A stretch of DNA of 64,000 bases. Origin: Nipponacmea schrenckii. Taxonomy: Eukaryota > Mollusca > Gastropoda > Lottiidae. Positions 35,801-50,800 of this stretch are shown here, piece after piece. A program made the translations under genes and the position numbers. The first letter of the stretch is position 1, and the number at the start of each line of letters is the position of its first letter. Under the pieces are notes generated by a model. The model searched no databases. It was given only the letters and a program-made list of their open reading frames with translations, and was not told the origin of the DNA. The DNA lies in NCBI GenBank assembly GCA_030562195.1, contig JAUJPP010000007.1:24301769-24365768 (forward strand). Reading direction: 5' to 3'.

Positions 35801-38800
35801 CACGATATCACACATACCTTACTATAACCTACATGATAGAATATCTTAACACGATATTACACTTACTTTTACTATATCCCACATGATAAAATATCTAAAT
35901 ATAACGATATCACTCTTAACCTTACTATACCCTACATGGTAGAATATCTAAACATCATGATAACACACTTACCCTACATGATACAATATAATAATATCAC
36001 GATATCAAACTAAATCCTGCATGATAAAATATCTAAACATCGCGATATCAAACCCACATTACTATCACTTACATGGTATAACATCTTAGTATCATGATAT
36101 CTTACCCTTACTATATCCTGCATGATAGAATATCGGAACATCCAATCTAAGCTTATCTTTTCATTTTCCAGTACATCCTATAACGAAACAGAGACAGTCT
36201 GTTATTCATGAGCTCTTATTCACACCGGTGCTATCTGATAAAGCCAGCCGATTTGCCGGTGGGGCAGGGTATACCAACATTTCTCTAACAGTTGATACAT
36301 TAAGCACAATGGACATACCAATCATTCGCCAATCATTATAGCCGTGACAAAAATCTCATTGATGATAAACTTATCTTTTGTAAGTAATGTTTTTGGAAAT
36401 GGGATTTTAATGACAAAAATAGAATAATTCTAGTCTGAAAAAAATTCTTTTTGTCTCTGTCTAGTTATATCGTGAAAGAACACAATGATAAACCGAACAA
36501 ACCCTTATAGTATGGTTTACAATGGGTGAAGATAGAAAATCCAACCAACCGCATGTGACAATTTTACTTATGCATACATTGAGTTTATTCATTAAACAAA
36601 TAATAGCTTCAGGTAGAACAATAAACTTGGACCTAATGAGGAAACTTAGCAGTGGCCGCTTTATTATTGAAATGACACTATGGATATTTTCAACTGTAAG
36701 GTCTGCTATTCTGTATTTTCCTCTAAGTTTCGAAACAGTATGGAAAAGAACAGTTACCTGTAAACTACCTTTAGGACAATATTCTGTCAGTATACAACAA
36801 TGTGGTGGGTCAATACAGGCACCAATAAACCTCACAATATGATCATTCTGTAAATCTTTTATCTACAATGCATCTTTTAGATATTAACCCTGCGATAAAT
36901 TTACAATTCCAATAACAGGAGCAAAATGCTGTTAATATTCGTAAAGGCTACAAGACATAAGGGATCTTGAATGTAATATTAGGTAAATAGTCTTCAAAAG
37001 TACCAGATATGCAGACATCGGTAAATGTCTTAAAACATAGCTACTTATGTTTCTTCGATATCTATCGTCAAATTAACTTTGAAGGCTCAGATTTTGACGG
37101 TGAGCTGTGAACGCTATTACTGATCAAATATATTGCTAAATATTTGCCGTTTCTGAGACTATGATATGATCTGTCCTTTATAGCCCATTGTATCTGGAAC
37201 TTGAACTTGAACTGAATAATTCTATATCCAGTCAATCAAAATTTTATCGGAATATTTTGGTTCATTAGGTTAATGAAATCTAAATTTAAATTAACAAAGT
37301 ACAAAGTGTAACTACTATCTATATACTTATTCTTGATTATCAGATAAATTCTATACTTACTCTTTTAATTTCAACTAGTAATGATTTATTGATAGATATA
37401 TTAGTTTTATTTACAGGTTTCACTGCTATTAATAAACCCTAAAAAAAATGAATAACGTTTCTAGACTAAATAAAATTATTTCCTATAACCATATTTTCTA
37501 TGTAATTGCTCATTGTAATGAAAGAATCAACTTCAGTTCTCCTTTTTCTTGTGAACCAACAGTTTGCGACTGGAAAATAACGAAAGATGATTTTTTGAGG
37601 TAACCACAATTTCCCTGGTACCGTATGTTGATCTTGTGGGTATAATTGGACACTGCACGACTTCTGATATCTGTCTGGCAATGTTTTCAGAGAGCTATAT
37701 TCTGCTCGTGGTTAAGATGGTGCCATTTTTAAGACTTCCAGGCTGGGTTGTACGATGAAAAAGAAGTTGATGAGAAAATCCCATTAAATATCAATCTATT
37801 TAATAATTACCTTATAGAATGCTGTTTTGGTAAAGAGTTGTTTTTCTTTTTTGCTTTGCTTACAAAGTGGAATATTTTCATAAGAGTCTGTGCTTATTAG
37901 AGAATGTTTCTGAAAAAATGGTTAAGTTTTTCTAAATATGGTTTTTAAAAGAATTTTCAATGAATACTTTCTCTAGAGATCTAAAAAATATAACCTAATA
38001 AATATGAGCGGATATAGAAGAAGAAATCCATTCCCTAAATAATATCAAGCAGAGGAAAACGGAAATTGAACATGAAAACAATGAATACAAAAAATCGAAT
38101 GATATTGTCAATGTCCATTTAGATACCGGACTGAAAATACTATCATACTCGACCATTCTAAATCTAATATCAATAACAGACTGTGTTTCTATAGAAGTGA
38201 GATTACAGTAAGATAAGAAATACATTTATTTTGAAGAGATGTAATCTATCATTTGAGGATCATTGTGGAAAAACAGTGGGGTTTCGCCATGGATCATTAG
38301 ATGAAGAGGCAGGCACAGATTGCCAATTCAAATCCGGATCAGCCTCAGTCCACGCGCCCCCGACCCCAACACGCCCATTCTTTTCTTTCAATAAAACTTC
38401 AATATGCACAATCAATGCCCACGATGTGAATGATCATAACTCGATTTTAAATGAGCACAACGCTGAAATATCACTTGTAACTCACCCTTTGAGTAAAATA
38501 CCGACTGTCCTGACGCGCAAGATTTTTAGTCTGTGACATCAAGTCATCCCATCTTATTCTCCAGTTCATTTTCATTAATTCAGCTTCCATTTTCAGATGT
38601 CTGAAATACAAAATTATAAACTTTAACTTTTAGTGGAATTATGAACATGAAATGTTCCTTGACAGTGATTTAAGTCTCTTGTGGAAGGTTGGGTCCGATC
38701 TTTTAACGAGTAGTTTATATAGAATTCCAATGAGCTTTTGGAAACCAGTTGGAAAACATTGCTAAAATGGAATTGAATCGACATCTTTTATTGCCATTGT

Positions 38801-41800
38801 GTAACATTAATGGTAAAACTAACTACTGTACCTGTAAATGAGTAACACAACCATTAGAACTAATACCAACAAAGAACCAAGTACAATCATTACTATTATA
38901 TAATCAGGCATGGGTTCTACAATTAGAAAGATAAGCTTTTACTGGTACTTAAAATAAGGGCTATAATATGTGGAAGGCTCCGTTACGTAGGTCGGGTTTT
39001 CTCGTCTCATCCAGTGTGAATGTTCAAAATCTTCCATACCATGGCAACTGGTCATTATTTACATTCTGGTTAACATCATCTCATCAGATCTGTCAATTAA
39101 GCGATTGCTAACATTGCAGTCAAATGGACCAGTCATAAATTTTGTTAGAAAGTAGAAATTGGGCAACTGATTGTAAAATCGGCAGGGAAAATTAAAGTGA
39201 TTTAGGCTGACTCGTGTCCCTATGCAACTCCCATGTATGCCGTCAACGTATACAGAATACGGGTTTTGACATGACCTTATTAACCCAAATTAAACTTAAC
39301 TTTATCTTACCTTCTTGTGGACACAAAGCATTATCAAAGCCACAAGTTGGTCTGTCTTTAGGTGGTCCAGTATTACCACCACCCCAATGTATCTCTTTAC
39401 CTTTTACACCAACAAACCTTTTTTCTCTCCCTATGTAGTTCGCCACGACCTGTATATGATAAAAACACTCGAAGCCTTCATTAATTGCATATGAGTAAGG
39501 TCTTAATAAGGTATACATTATACCATGACAAAGGAACGCAGGTGACGCTTGCGTAATGTTTTCTTTTCAGACGAAAATCAATGTATTCATTCTCTTTTTT
39601 AATTGGTTTTCTTTCAAATTCAAGAAATCCAAAGACAAGGTTTGCTTTGACTTGATTATACACTTGATATGGCATTGGTAATTTATTTTTAATAAGTGTG
39701 TTCAAGTGTTCAAGGGCGCGTGTGATTTTCTTTGAAAATAAAAGGCTGCACCAAATGCCAGAAACTTTCAGCATAATCAATCGATAAAGGAATTCCATTG
39801 CACAAAGCATGTTCATTGTAGGGAATTGTAGCATCATTGGTGACACTTGTGTGTACATTTAAAAACATCATACCTCAAATAGTCCAGTATGGGGATTTAG
39901 ATCCAGTAAAGAATAATCTATTAATCTGTCACCATTTTCATCTATATAAATCTGACCACTTAATCCTAAAATGGATGCGAAATACCAAAGATAACTTTTT
40001 CTTGTAGAGGGTGTATAGATATGTCTTGATATTTCATCAGCGGCACTGTATAAGGCTTGCAGTGTTCATCGATTAGACGTGGAAATTGTGCTCATAATTT
40101 CAGAAAGATGCATTATTGGAATAAAAAAAGACTTTAAAATATTAAATCGCATTTCCTTTTCTCTTCAAATGAACTGCTATATAAAAAGAAAGAAAAGAAA
40201 GAAACAACTATATTTTACAAAGATAACAACTTAGGATCACAAGTCCCCCGTGACAGTGATCCTTTCATCCAGCTGGTCCTTGGCCAAACCTCTTGGCATT
40301 GATCTTTCCCGGATTATCCGGATTATTTTTATAGGCTATACTTAAAGAGAATATTTTGAAATATTCGTAGGTGAGAAATTTTATCTTATATCTTTGTGCA
40401 TTAAAGTATGAATCATGATGTTTTACTAAGTCAGCTTGGTATAAATGTTTAATTTAAAATAGGATCAGAAAATTGATCATATAGTGTATTGATAAAACTA
40501 TCATTTTGAAATATAGTTATACTGCTTCAATGAAGCTATTGGAGCTGTTAAAATTTAAGACATTTACCGCTTGAAGATCAAGCAAAATGATTGCCTATGT
40601 CGGTCCAATGTAGAACTGACACCATTATGGTCGACATGATTTAAAGTAAATATTGCTTGACCGCTCCATTCATCAATAGTTGAAGGAATCGTTTATAATG
40701 TACAAAGTATTTTGGCATTGAAAATACGTCTGCATGAACGGTTTTAAACTTTGATAAGCAATTCTCGCCAAAAAAAGCTAATTTGATAATGTGGATTCAT
40801 TCTCAAATGTGTTTTGTATGTGTTTGAGCAGCGCAGACCAGATAAAGCAAGAAACTCCTGTAGAGGACACATAATTTTGCGTCCAATTGATAATAAAGAG
40901 CAAAGAATATGACAGGAATTGTCGAGTGGGGTGTTGCCTTCTCAACGTTTCTAATGAAGAAAGACAGCTATGATCGAAATTCGTAGCACAGAATCGTACT
41001 AATTCGCCATTGCAATCAGAACAACTTGGTTTTCTACAGGGTGCATTTAATTACAATTACACAGCACGAAGGCAACATGAAAGGACACTTACGTTGGTGC
41101 TAATACCTACCAGAAAAAGATCGGTTCCACAGACTTTGAGATAATTTGATATTGTCGTGCAACATGTTTCCTGCCTCGATACTTTTATTAAGAACTTGAG
41201 CATACATCAAAACGGCATCGTGGAAAATGCCAATAAAGCTATTAAACTGAAGAGTGAAAAAAATCATTTCAAATTGTTGCAGAACAAACTGATGTAATAA
41301 AATGTCTTTTGAAAGTAACAATTTTGTCAGTCTAATTTTATTAGAGCTTTCAGTAAATTGAACGCCTAAAGGGTATTCAGTCGACCTTGAAACCGTCAGA
41401 ATCTGATAGCAACTGAATTTTCGACGACCGCTAGCACCTTGTGGCATTTGGGAGAATCTGACCCATCTCTGGAAATTCGACGTGAGCGCATTGCCTACTG
41501 AAAGAGTCTAGTTTCTATTACTCTATACAGCAAATTCTTGCAATCGTTATCAGAAAACAATCCTTTGTTCGCAGGGGTTTCTATAGTTTGATTTGTTTAT
41601 CTGAGTCTCATGTCACTTGCAAAGGATCTGGCTGTGAAACAAAGGGTGAGTTGTGAGTCCAAATCACCAACTCTTTCACTTAAAACCATTCTGTTTGTTT
41701 CATTTGAATTGAAGTAATCGTAAGAAGAACGACCGTAGTTAAAAAGCAATTCCTTTACACTTTTGAATGACAAAGTGGACTAACAGCGTGGGAATTGATG

Positions 41801-44800
41801 ACCCATTAGAAGAAAAGGAAGACGACAAACCCCGTTGTTAATATTAGTAAAATGAGGATAAATCTGTGATGTTTTTCGTTTAACTGCCTGTGAAAACTTG
41901 ACATATTCTTTGGACGTTGGTTCCCGCAGCCTCACAGTCATTAATATCTCGAAAGCCTTTCGCGCTTCTTCATTTCTTTCGTGTGTGTCATTCTTTCTGA
42001 ACCATGGTCTTTGGCTTTGTTCCTTACTGGAATGTAAAAAGAAATATATTGATATTGATACAATCCTGCTGATGTTAAATCAGTCAGCTAAAATGAGCCT
42101 CAAACTTCATTTTATTTATTTTAAAACTGTGCAATTCTTCTACAGGTCATCTAAAAATGTTTGTAAGGAAAACGAAGTACCGATAACGGATCTATAAATG
42201 TGAGTCCTATGAAATTATGGCCAACCCGGCCATTAACAGAACCCATTTGATATTTGGTTGTAGACAAACAAATAGATACCGTTACCAACAGAGACTAAAT
42301 AGAAGTAGAACTTAATAAACAAAAGCTTGTTTAGCGCCAATTACTATTTGTGACTTAAATATCTGTCTGGCGTACTTCCGTAAATCACAACAATTTAATA
42401 AAGACTATATTTTCTTTAATCAAAACTTATCAAGTGCTAATAATTGGCATTGTAAAATAGTTGTCATCAGGGAAACACAAATGCATTGATTTAATTTCAT
42501 GGTGTGTTAATACAGACAATAATCATAAAATAAATTATATCTCTAGGCATAAACTAATATAGTTTTTTTTAGTTGGAAAATCTTGTGTAATCCTACATTG
42601 AAAACTTCGGTCTTCGGTCTCCTATTGTAAAAATCAAATGCTTCCAGACTACCGAAATAAGAACAACTTATTTTATTTTGGAGCAAGAACAATAAGCCTA
42701 ACACGTCAACGACAACATTATCACCCATTATCAATTTTGTAGTTAGTAATTAGAAATTTCAGAGTACCCTTCATTCTCAATTACTTTAAACATTTTTCTT
42801 TAAAGTCTTTGGCATCTTTAAGTCCACAGCGGTGTCTTAGTCGATACGTGAGGAAAGTGAATTTTGTTTCCGTAGATGGATACTTAAATGATATTTCCAT
42901 CAAAATATCACAAAGGGTTTCCGATGAAGCTGATTATATGTTTCATACACAACAAGATATTTAATCTGACCCGGGGGATATAGAGCTACATATTTTAAAA
43001 AAAAAAGTTGTTTATTTCTTTTTTTTTGTATACAAATCTACAAAGTTGTGTCCCCAACCTCCCATTCCTTGGGTTCGTCACTTACTGGTCTGTAAAGAAG
43101 AAAATCATTAACATACCCACTGAATAAATCAACATTAATAAAGACATATTCTCCATTATCAAAATTCAGTTTTCTTGCTGAAATCATCAATTCTCTGGCT
43201 GAGTCTAATGATGTACACATAACTACCACTGAAAAGAGAAATTAATAGCATAAATAACATATTTATCAGAACTGAATTATGGGTAATTTGTTGTCAATTC
43301 AAATAGTCCGTTTCATTTCAGAATTAAAAAAGATTTGACACTAGTGAAATAACTTTAGTCACGAAATCAGCAAATCAAGTATTTTTTAATCGGAATTTTT
43401 AAAATGCCCTGCTATCCTTAAAGGGATACTGCGTGTTAGCATGAACATAAATTTTAGTTCTCATGAATGGTCAATATGAGTTTACATTCATCAGTAAACT
43501 TACCTGGAGTCATAAAGTAACAGAATCCCTTAAAATCTGGAAAACTCACAAAACTTAGTCATTTTTGAACAACGCTTAATCAATTTATCATCAAATGGAT
43601 CGTTATGGATACATGTAATTACTTAGTTTTTTATGTCATTTATGGCAGCAGGTATATTTACTGATGAATAGAGCTCTTATTGGACAAGTTTAAAATTTTA
43701 AAATTTTATGTTAATTCTAAGACCTATTAGCCCTTTAAGGTCTCTGTCAAAATGACTTGATCTCAAAATTTAATTTAGTTGGTAAGTGCATCATAACATC
43801 ATCAATAACACACACTTGTTGATAATAACCACGTTTTTTTTTTCTTAAAAACCCACGACGTCAACCAGTTATAAAGCCAATTTAAGATTGTCAGAAACAA
43901 TATAATATGATGAACAACTTTGCTCCTGAGGTCAAGATCCAGTACTATAGTTTTATATGGTAAAGAACCAGACATTCTTCTTAGTCTATGGACACCTATC
44001 GATATCTTTAATTAAAAATAGTTGGCCGGTTATTCGTTAGAATATATTGGCCATGATAAAGGTGAAATCCCTGGGGTCAGGCTTGAACTCTAATCAATCT
44101 CGAATCTGATTCCCCAGTAGAGTGGGATAAGTATGAAGACAATAGACACCAATCTGTACTTAAATACCACATAAGAATACTATCAATTCATTATTCTATG
44201 GTTCTAATATTCACTCGACATCTTATAATCTGGATTTTATAATCATACAACATTCACGATATGATAATACAATCATGTACATGTATTTATATATATTATT
44301 TGTATATTTCATCGACATGGGGTATCTTCACATGCTTGAATCACAAATACTCTATCGACATTGTATATTTGATGTTTGACTCACACCATTATACTATATC
44401 GACAATGTATATTTAATGTTTGATTCACTAAATTATACTACATGTATATCGACATTGTATATTCTCATGTTTGAATCACAACAAAACACTATATAGACAT
44501 TGTATATTCTCATGTTTGAATCACAAATCATACTATAATATCGCCATTGTATATTCTCATGTTTGAATGACAACAAATTACTCTATAGACATTGTATAAT
44601 ATTCTCATGTTTGAATCACAACAAAATACTATATAGGCATTGTATATTCTCATGTTTGAATCACAAATCATACTATATCGCCATTGTATATTCTCATGTT
44701 TGAATCACAAATTATACTAATTTATATCGTCATTGTATATTGTCTTGTTTGAATCACATAATTATACTATATCGACATTGTATATTCTCATGTTTTGGAT

Positions 44801-47800
44801 CACAACAAAATATTATATATAGACATTGACTTTGTATATTTAATGTTTGATTCACTAAATTGAATTGTGTAAGTTTGTAAAACCAACAGTAATTGCGAAA
44901 TGTTAAGTATTTATTGCTGGATGGGTATGGATACAATCGAGCATGGATTCTGAAAGGTGTAATAAAAGGAAATGTTATGTATATTTTCAAGTATTATGCG
45001 TTTAATATTTAAACACTGGACAAATAAAAATTGAAATTGAATCGACGTTTTTTTCGTCTACAGAAATAATACTGTATATCCGCTTGGCATCCTTTAGATA
45101 AGCATTCATAGAAATAATAATGTGTTTTGTTGTACTTTGAAATAATAATACAAAAAAATAATACTCTATCTACTTTACAATTTTTTCTATTATAGATTAG
45201 ACTGAATCGATGGCAAGTGATCGCATAACCTGAATAATTTGCTCATAAAAAAAGGATTAAATGTTATTCATGCGATGATAATTACGTATTGCATACTTAC
45301 AAATTTCAGGCCATTTATTTGTTGTCTGTCTATCGGATTTTTTACATTTGGTTTATTAAACTCAGACCTTTTAGTAGAGTCAATGATAACAACGGACAAC
45401 AGGAAAAATAAAGAAAGATGGTTCTAATTAGTTTTTATTACTTATTACATTGGATAATTTCTAGTTTAATATTCAATGAGTTACTTATCTTAAATTTCTT
45501 ATTGCTATCTGGGGTTTTACCTTTTTTCTGGTATAATATTAATTACATTAATCTCTTTTAGGGATTTACTGATACAATTATAAACAAATCAATTAATAGC
45601 CATATACATTTCGAGTATCCAAGATGTGGGTTTATTAAATGGATTGAAAGGATCTTTTCAAAATTGGTATGTGTATCGGGGACACTGATGGCATCATGTT
45701 GCACCATTCCATTTTTCTATCAGACGTCTGTGGTTCCTGAAATTCTAATAAAACTAAGTGTTTGATGGTGTCAATATTCGCGATATGCTTGTATCATGCG
45801 CGATCAGTGACGTCATTAATCCCTTTTAGTGGAATTGCAAGTACCACAGACATCTGATTTTGAAAACAAATGAGTGTTCGCCCGTTTGTAAGTCAGATAG
45901 GATTCGGAAAATCCCTTAAGATTCGAATCATTTAACCCTACGCAGAAGTTGACCTCATGAAAATTATTTTTCACCAAGGTGATAAATCAACCTTTTAAAT
46001 AAAAAAATCATTGAATTATCACCTAGGTGAAAAATTATTTTCCCACAAAGGTGATAAATCAAGTTTTTAAATAAAAAATCATTGAATTATCCCCTAGGTG
46101 AAAAATTAATCCCCACCAAGGTGATAAATCAAGTTTTTAAATAAAAAATCATTGAATTATCACCTGTGTGAGAAAAAATTCTACCTATGTGAAAAATCAA
46201 ATTTGTAAATAAAAATCAAAGTTTAAAAATAAAAATTAGATATAATAATTTTGTCGTATATAGGCAACCGTAGGTTCTCTAGTAGAGTAGGCTTTTTTAA
46301 GATTTTTTAGTTTTTTCGTGACATTTTCGACATAACATCACTCACGGAGAGCTCGAGCCTTTTCAAACGTAAAATGACTGATTTAATTCCTAAAATTGCG
46401 CATCCTGAAAACGCAATGATCCTTATCAATCACACAAACTTCAGATGATTGAAGCAAACATTCTCATCTATTTCAATAAGTAGTGTTGAACAGCTCTAAT
46501 TATATGTAAACAAAAAGACTGGAATGCGTCAAATGTAGAATATGTCCATTTATCTTGTTCTTTTTAGACATTGATTTGTCTTGAATCAAGATTTATTGAA
46601 GATTATATCAAAATGAGTTGATAGATGAGGAAAAAGTCCTCTCTTGGCAGGAATTCCGTTTCATAACATGACATTTAATTTTATTACGATTCATTAGAAA
46701 ATTAGGAACACTGTGTAGTTTAGTTAAAATGACAATCATTACAGACTTCAATTTGTAGTGGATGGGAACATCTTTAATTTACATAGCAAATCAGTTAAAG
46801 AGAGCGAGAGAGAAAGAAAAAGCTTGTTCAAGTTATTTTCGCTGGTTTGTTCTGGGAGAAAATAAGGTGGTCATTATTACGTTTGAGTTTCATTTCAAAT
46901 AATTTGGCCTTCCACGGATGTCTGTGTCCTAAATATATTATAATTACTGGAATACTGGAAATAATAAGCTAATGTTAAATGGTTACAGTTAAAAAAATTG
47001 AATGACTCTGTTATATAAAAGATATATATAAATATAAAGTAAAATTCCTAGTTTGAGGTATATTTGAAGAAATTGTTTTACGTACATTCACTGAGAATCC
47101 CAGATTGGTCAAATGACCCGGAAAAGTGGGCCCGCTACTCTTCTACTCATCTCTTGTGTCATATGACTCATGTTGTGGGTCAGTTCTAAGCACATTGGCG
47201 TAACTGATTATACTTGACTCATTAGCAGAGTCATCAGACTCAACAATGACCAAATGACTCGTTCAATGAGTCGAGTTGACTCAAATGAACGTTCGCGTTA
47301 GTGAGTCAATTTACCCACAAGGCCCATATTATTATATTTCTATTTTATTTCCTACAAGTGGTTTGTTCAATAATTGTTTTCTTTTTTTTTCCATGGCCTA
47401 CCACATGAGCTCATGTTTATCCGCCAGATCAAAACTAATGGATTCTATGTCGTTTGAATTTGTTTTTAAAATTTTGTTTCAATTCTAGGCTATAATATAT
47501 TGACTTAATCAGAAAAGTAATAAGAGCAGTTGATGTTAATCTGTCTTCAATGATAATTTTTAGGCAATAGGCTTAGTTCAGCGAGGCTAATTTTGTGTTG
47601 AAAAAAGATAATAAAACCATTTTAAATGTTTAATTGTTTGCTGTTTGGGCTTCTATATGTTTTATCAACTTATTGTAGTTGAAACTTGATGAAAATGAAA
47701 TGGAGTCCTACTATTCTGCACCAGTTTGGGCTAATTGTGCACTGGCAAATGCCTTTTAGTGTGCATTTAGTGAAATGTTGCCAGGGTATAAGGGGCATTA

Positions 47801-50800
47801 GCCGATCGAGAATCTTTAAAGAAAAAAAATAGGAAACACAGATATCTTTGACGTAGGCTCTGACTTCATTTTCGTAACACAAAATTCGAAAAGGAGTCGT
47901 TTGCACCCCAGCAGTCTACAGCAGTAGGAATAAAAAAGGTGAGAAAAAACATCCTTTATCGTTTTTCAAAGTGACCTTGGGTTAGGATTAGGGTTAGTTA
48001 AGTCTAAGGTTTTGTAGGGTAAACACGCAGTGCAATGGGAACTAACAATGTTTTCAAATAAATACAGTATTGCTGTCAGTGCCAGAGCTGTTGAAAGAAA
48101 AGAGTGATTTTTTATTAGCGCTACGAAAAAGGTACATGTATGTGTTTATTTTGACGAAACAGGTTGAAATTTTTGAATAAAAATTGAAAAAAAATCGATG
48201 AATAGATCTAGATCTATTTCCCAATACCCCCCAAAAAATTTCTAGATATTGATAAATTATATGTGTATTATTTATTTTAAGAAGCCTCCTAAAATCAAAT
48301 ATCCAGTCATCATTCATAATGGTAACCTATTTGCCAAGGAACTGCTGAGAGCTGAGAACCGCTTGTTTGCAGAGCCATTGGATTTCACCCAAGCTGTCGA
48401 GTGCCTCCTAGCTACATAATATGTATCCAAAATGAGTTATCCAAAGAATCAGACAAGACACTTCAATTTGACCAATGTACCTTTTGAATTTAGTTATTCA
48501 TCTTGACTTATATATTTTTGGCTATTTATTATTGTTATATATGTATGTTCTGATAATTCTTGATAAAAATTCTGTTTTTCAGACTTTTTCCGCTTATTTG
48601 TTCATATTTTTCAGAGCTTTAGTGCACGAAATAAGTCAATATCCAAGTGTCACAGTGATCATGACGCGAAATGAGTCAACGTATACTCACGCGGCGAGTC
48701 AAAATGACTCACTATGAGTATATTATTACTCATCACGTGAGTCAAATAAGGCATCGGCAGGGACTCATTTTTCTGAGGCAACTGACTCATCTGGAATTTA
48801 TGAGTACATAATTACTCATTACGTTCTCAGTGTTTATAGTATCTAAAGACTTTTTTAAAATTCAAGATCCAAATCAAACCCAAAAATGACGACTCCGTCC
48901 CTTTAATGCAGAGATTTTTTATTCTCAAAATAAAATGTAAAGTCACATTGCCTTTCATAAATTTCCCGACATCTTTTCATCACGAAAACTGCATAGTATA
49001 CCATTTAATGCAAAAATTAATCAAAATGCTTTCCTTGCCAATTTCATTTGATTTTCTTTGTAAATTTCTCTAACATATAATTGAATTGTTACTGGAAACA
49101 TCAGCTGCTTAGACTAAAAAGTTGTTCTCTGAATATCAAGGACTCTGTGAAATCGAATTCTTTAATTAGATTCTTACACTATAGGACTGTAGTTCTTTGA
49201 TTACAAACAACGCGTAAATAACAGGTTATGTTGAACTATTTTGAAATAACAGACTAAACGACTTGACACATATAGGGACTATGAAGCTGTGAACAGATGA
49301 AAATGTTGATTGAACGAATCATTGTGCCTTGTTTATTACGCATTCAACAACCAAAGAAATCCAGCGTTAATTAAGTTAAACCTTTTTTACAAACCGGAAA
49401 CTTTCACGTCGGAAACTTGATCGAGAAAAGGTGGGAATTTAAAAAAAACAATAATTATGTCAAATTGGAATTTTCGCTTAAAAGCTTTTTGTGAACACTG
49501 GTCCTGACGTAGCTGCATCTTGTATTATAGTTTAAACACACTTCAAACTACAGCCTCTTAAATATTCTCGTATAGTACACGTACAATTGAAACAAAAATC
49601 TTAGGAAGAATATAGTTCTATAGACGTCCAAACAGTCAGTGTCAGTGTCTTGTATTAACCAGTTAATAATCAGACCAAAGCCCGTCTTAGGAGACAACGA
49701 GTCCAGTGTTATATTAACTTTGCTTAGAAAGAAAATAATGAAAAATTGGTCAATTGTGTAACGTAAGGAAATTGTCTAAAGAGGATAGAGACTGTCAAAC
49801 TAGTCTCTCGAAACCAAAATCTAAATGACCTGAAATTAGATTTACTGGATGGACGTTAATTTCTCGTAATAATTTACTTAGAGAGCAGTTATTTGTTTAA
49901 ATTAAATGTTAATTATTGAAATCAATTGGAATGACGTCTGAGAATCGAAGATTGGTATTGAAAATATTCATCGCAAATCCTTTGAGAAGCTTACCCATAT
50001 TTCAGATTTGTCCAGAAGGCTTGAAAACCGATTCATGAGGAAGTCATTCCTATTTTCGCCTTTGTTAATTGACGGCTTGTGGCCAATTTGTGTCGCAAGT
50101 CTATCGGCCTGGACACTTAGAGTACACATATATTAACTTCTTTACAAATAATACATTATCAAAATTACATCATTTCACACGAAATTTGATAATAATTCGA
50201 TTTCTGAGAGTATTACTTTACAACAGAAACGGGTTCAGATAGACTTGAGACATCTAAAAGAAGATTGGAAAATGGTCTACAAATGTTATTAGCTATATTT
50301 CGTCTGAACTATTAAATAGGGATCAGCGTCAAATGAAATTGTCGATCTAAAAACAAAACCACTTACACATGAAGACGGCATGACAAAAAAAAAAAAAAAA
50401 AAAAAAAAAAAACATTAACAGTATAAGGATAGGTGATTAGTTCAACATTACACAACAAATTTCGACTCATTAGAGGCTTGCAAGAACAAGACAGCGGTTG
50501 ACAGACATTTAGTAATTTAAAAAGCCTAACGGCTAAAGGTATTGATACACATTTTTCATAGGAGAAATTTAATGATATTAAAACAGCTGCTAACAGTGTT
50601 GACCTTTGATTTAACACATCCGGAAGACATGCTGTCGCTCTTCTGCCTGGATGACGAGAAAACTCAACACCTTATCGTCTTTGTACGACGAAGGGACAGT
50701 GGGACATAGATCAAGGTTTCTGCCTACCTAAAAAGCGCAAAAGAGTACAACATAAAAATGTTGAACCATAAACAAATCAATTAAGCAGTCTTGCACGGGT

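Noticed and set aside
36461..36757. Open frame continuing past cyclase exon 11
   Set aside because: The frame stays open by chance after a clear GTAACT donor; exon 12 was found elsewhere with the expected DVLEN motif and matching phase.
41885..42026. Shorter form of cyclase exon 3 ending at a GTTAAA donor
   Set aside because: It keeps the frame, but removes 18 residues present in vertebrate relatives; the GTTTGT donor at 41,830 gives the expected length. It remains possible as a splice variant.
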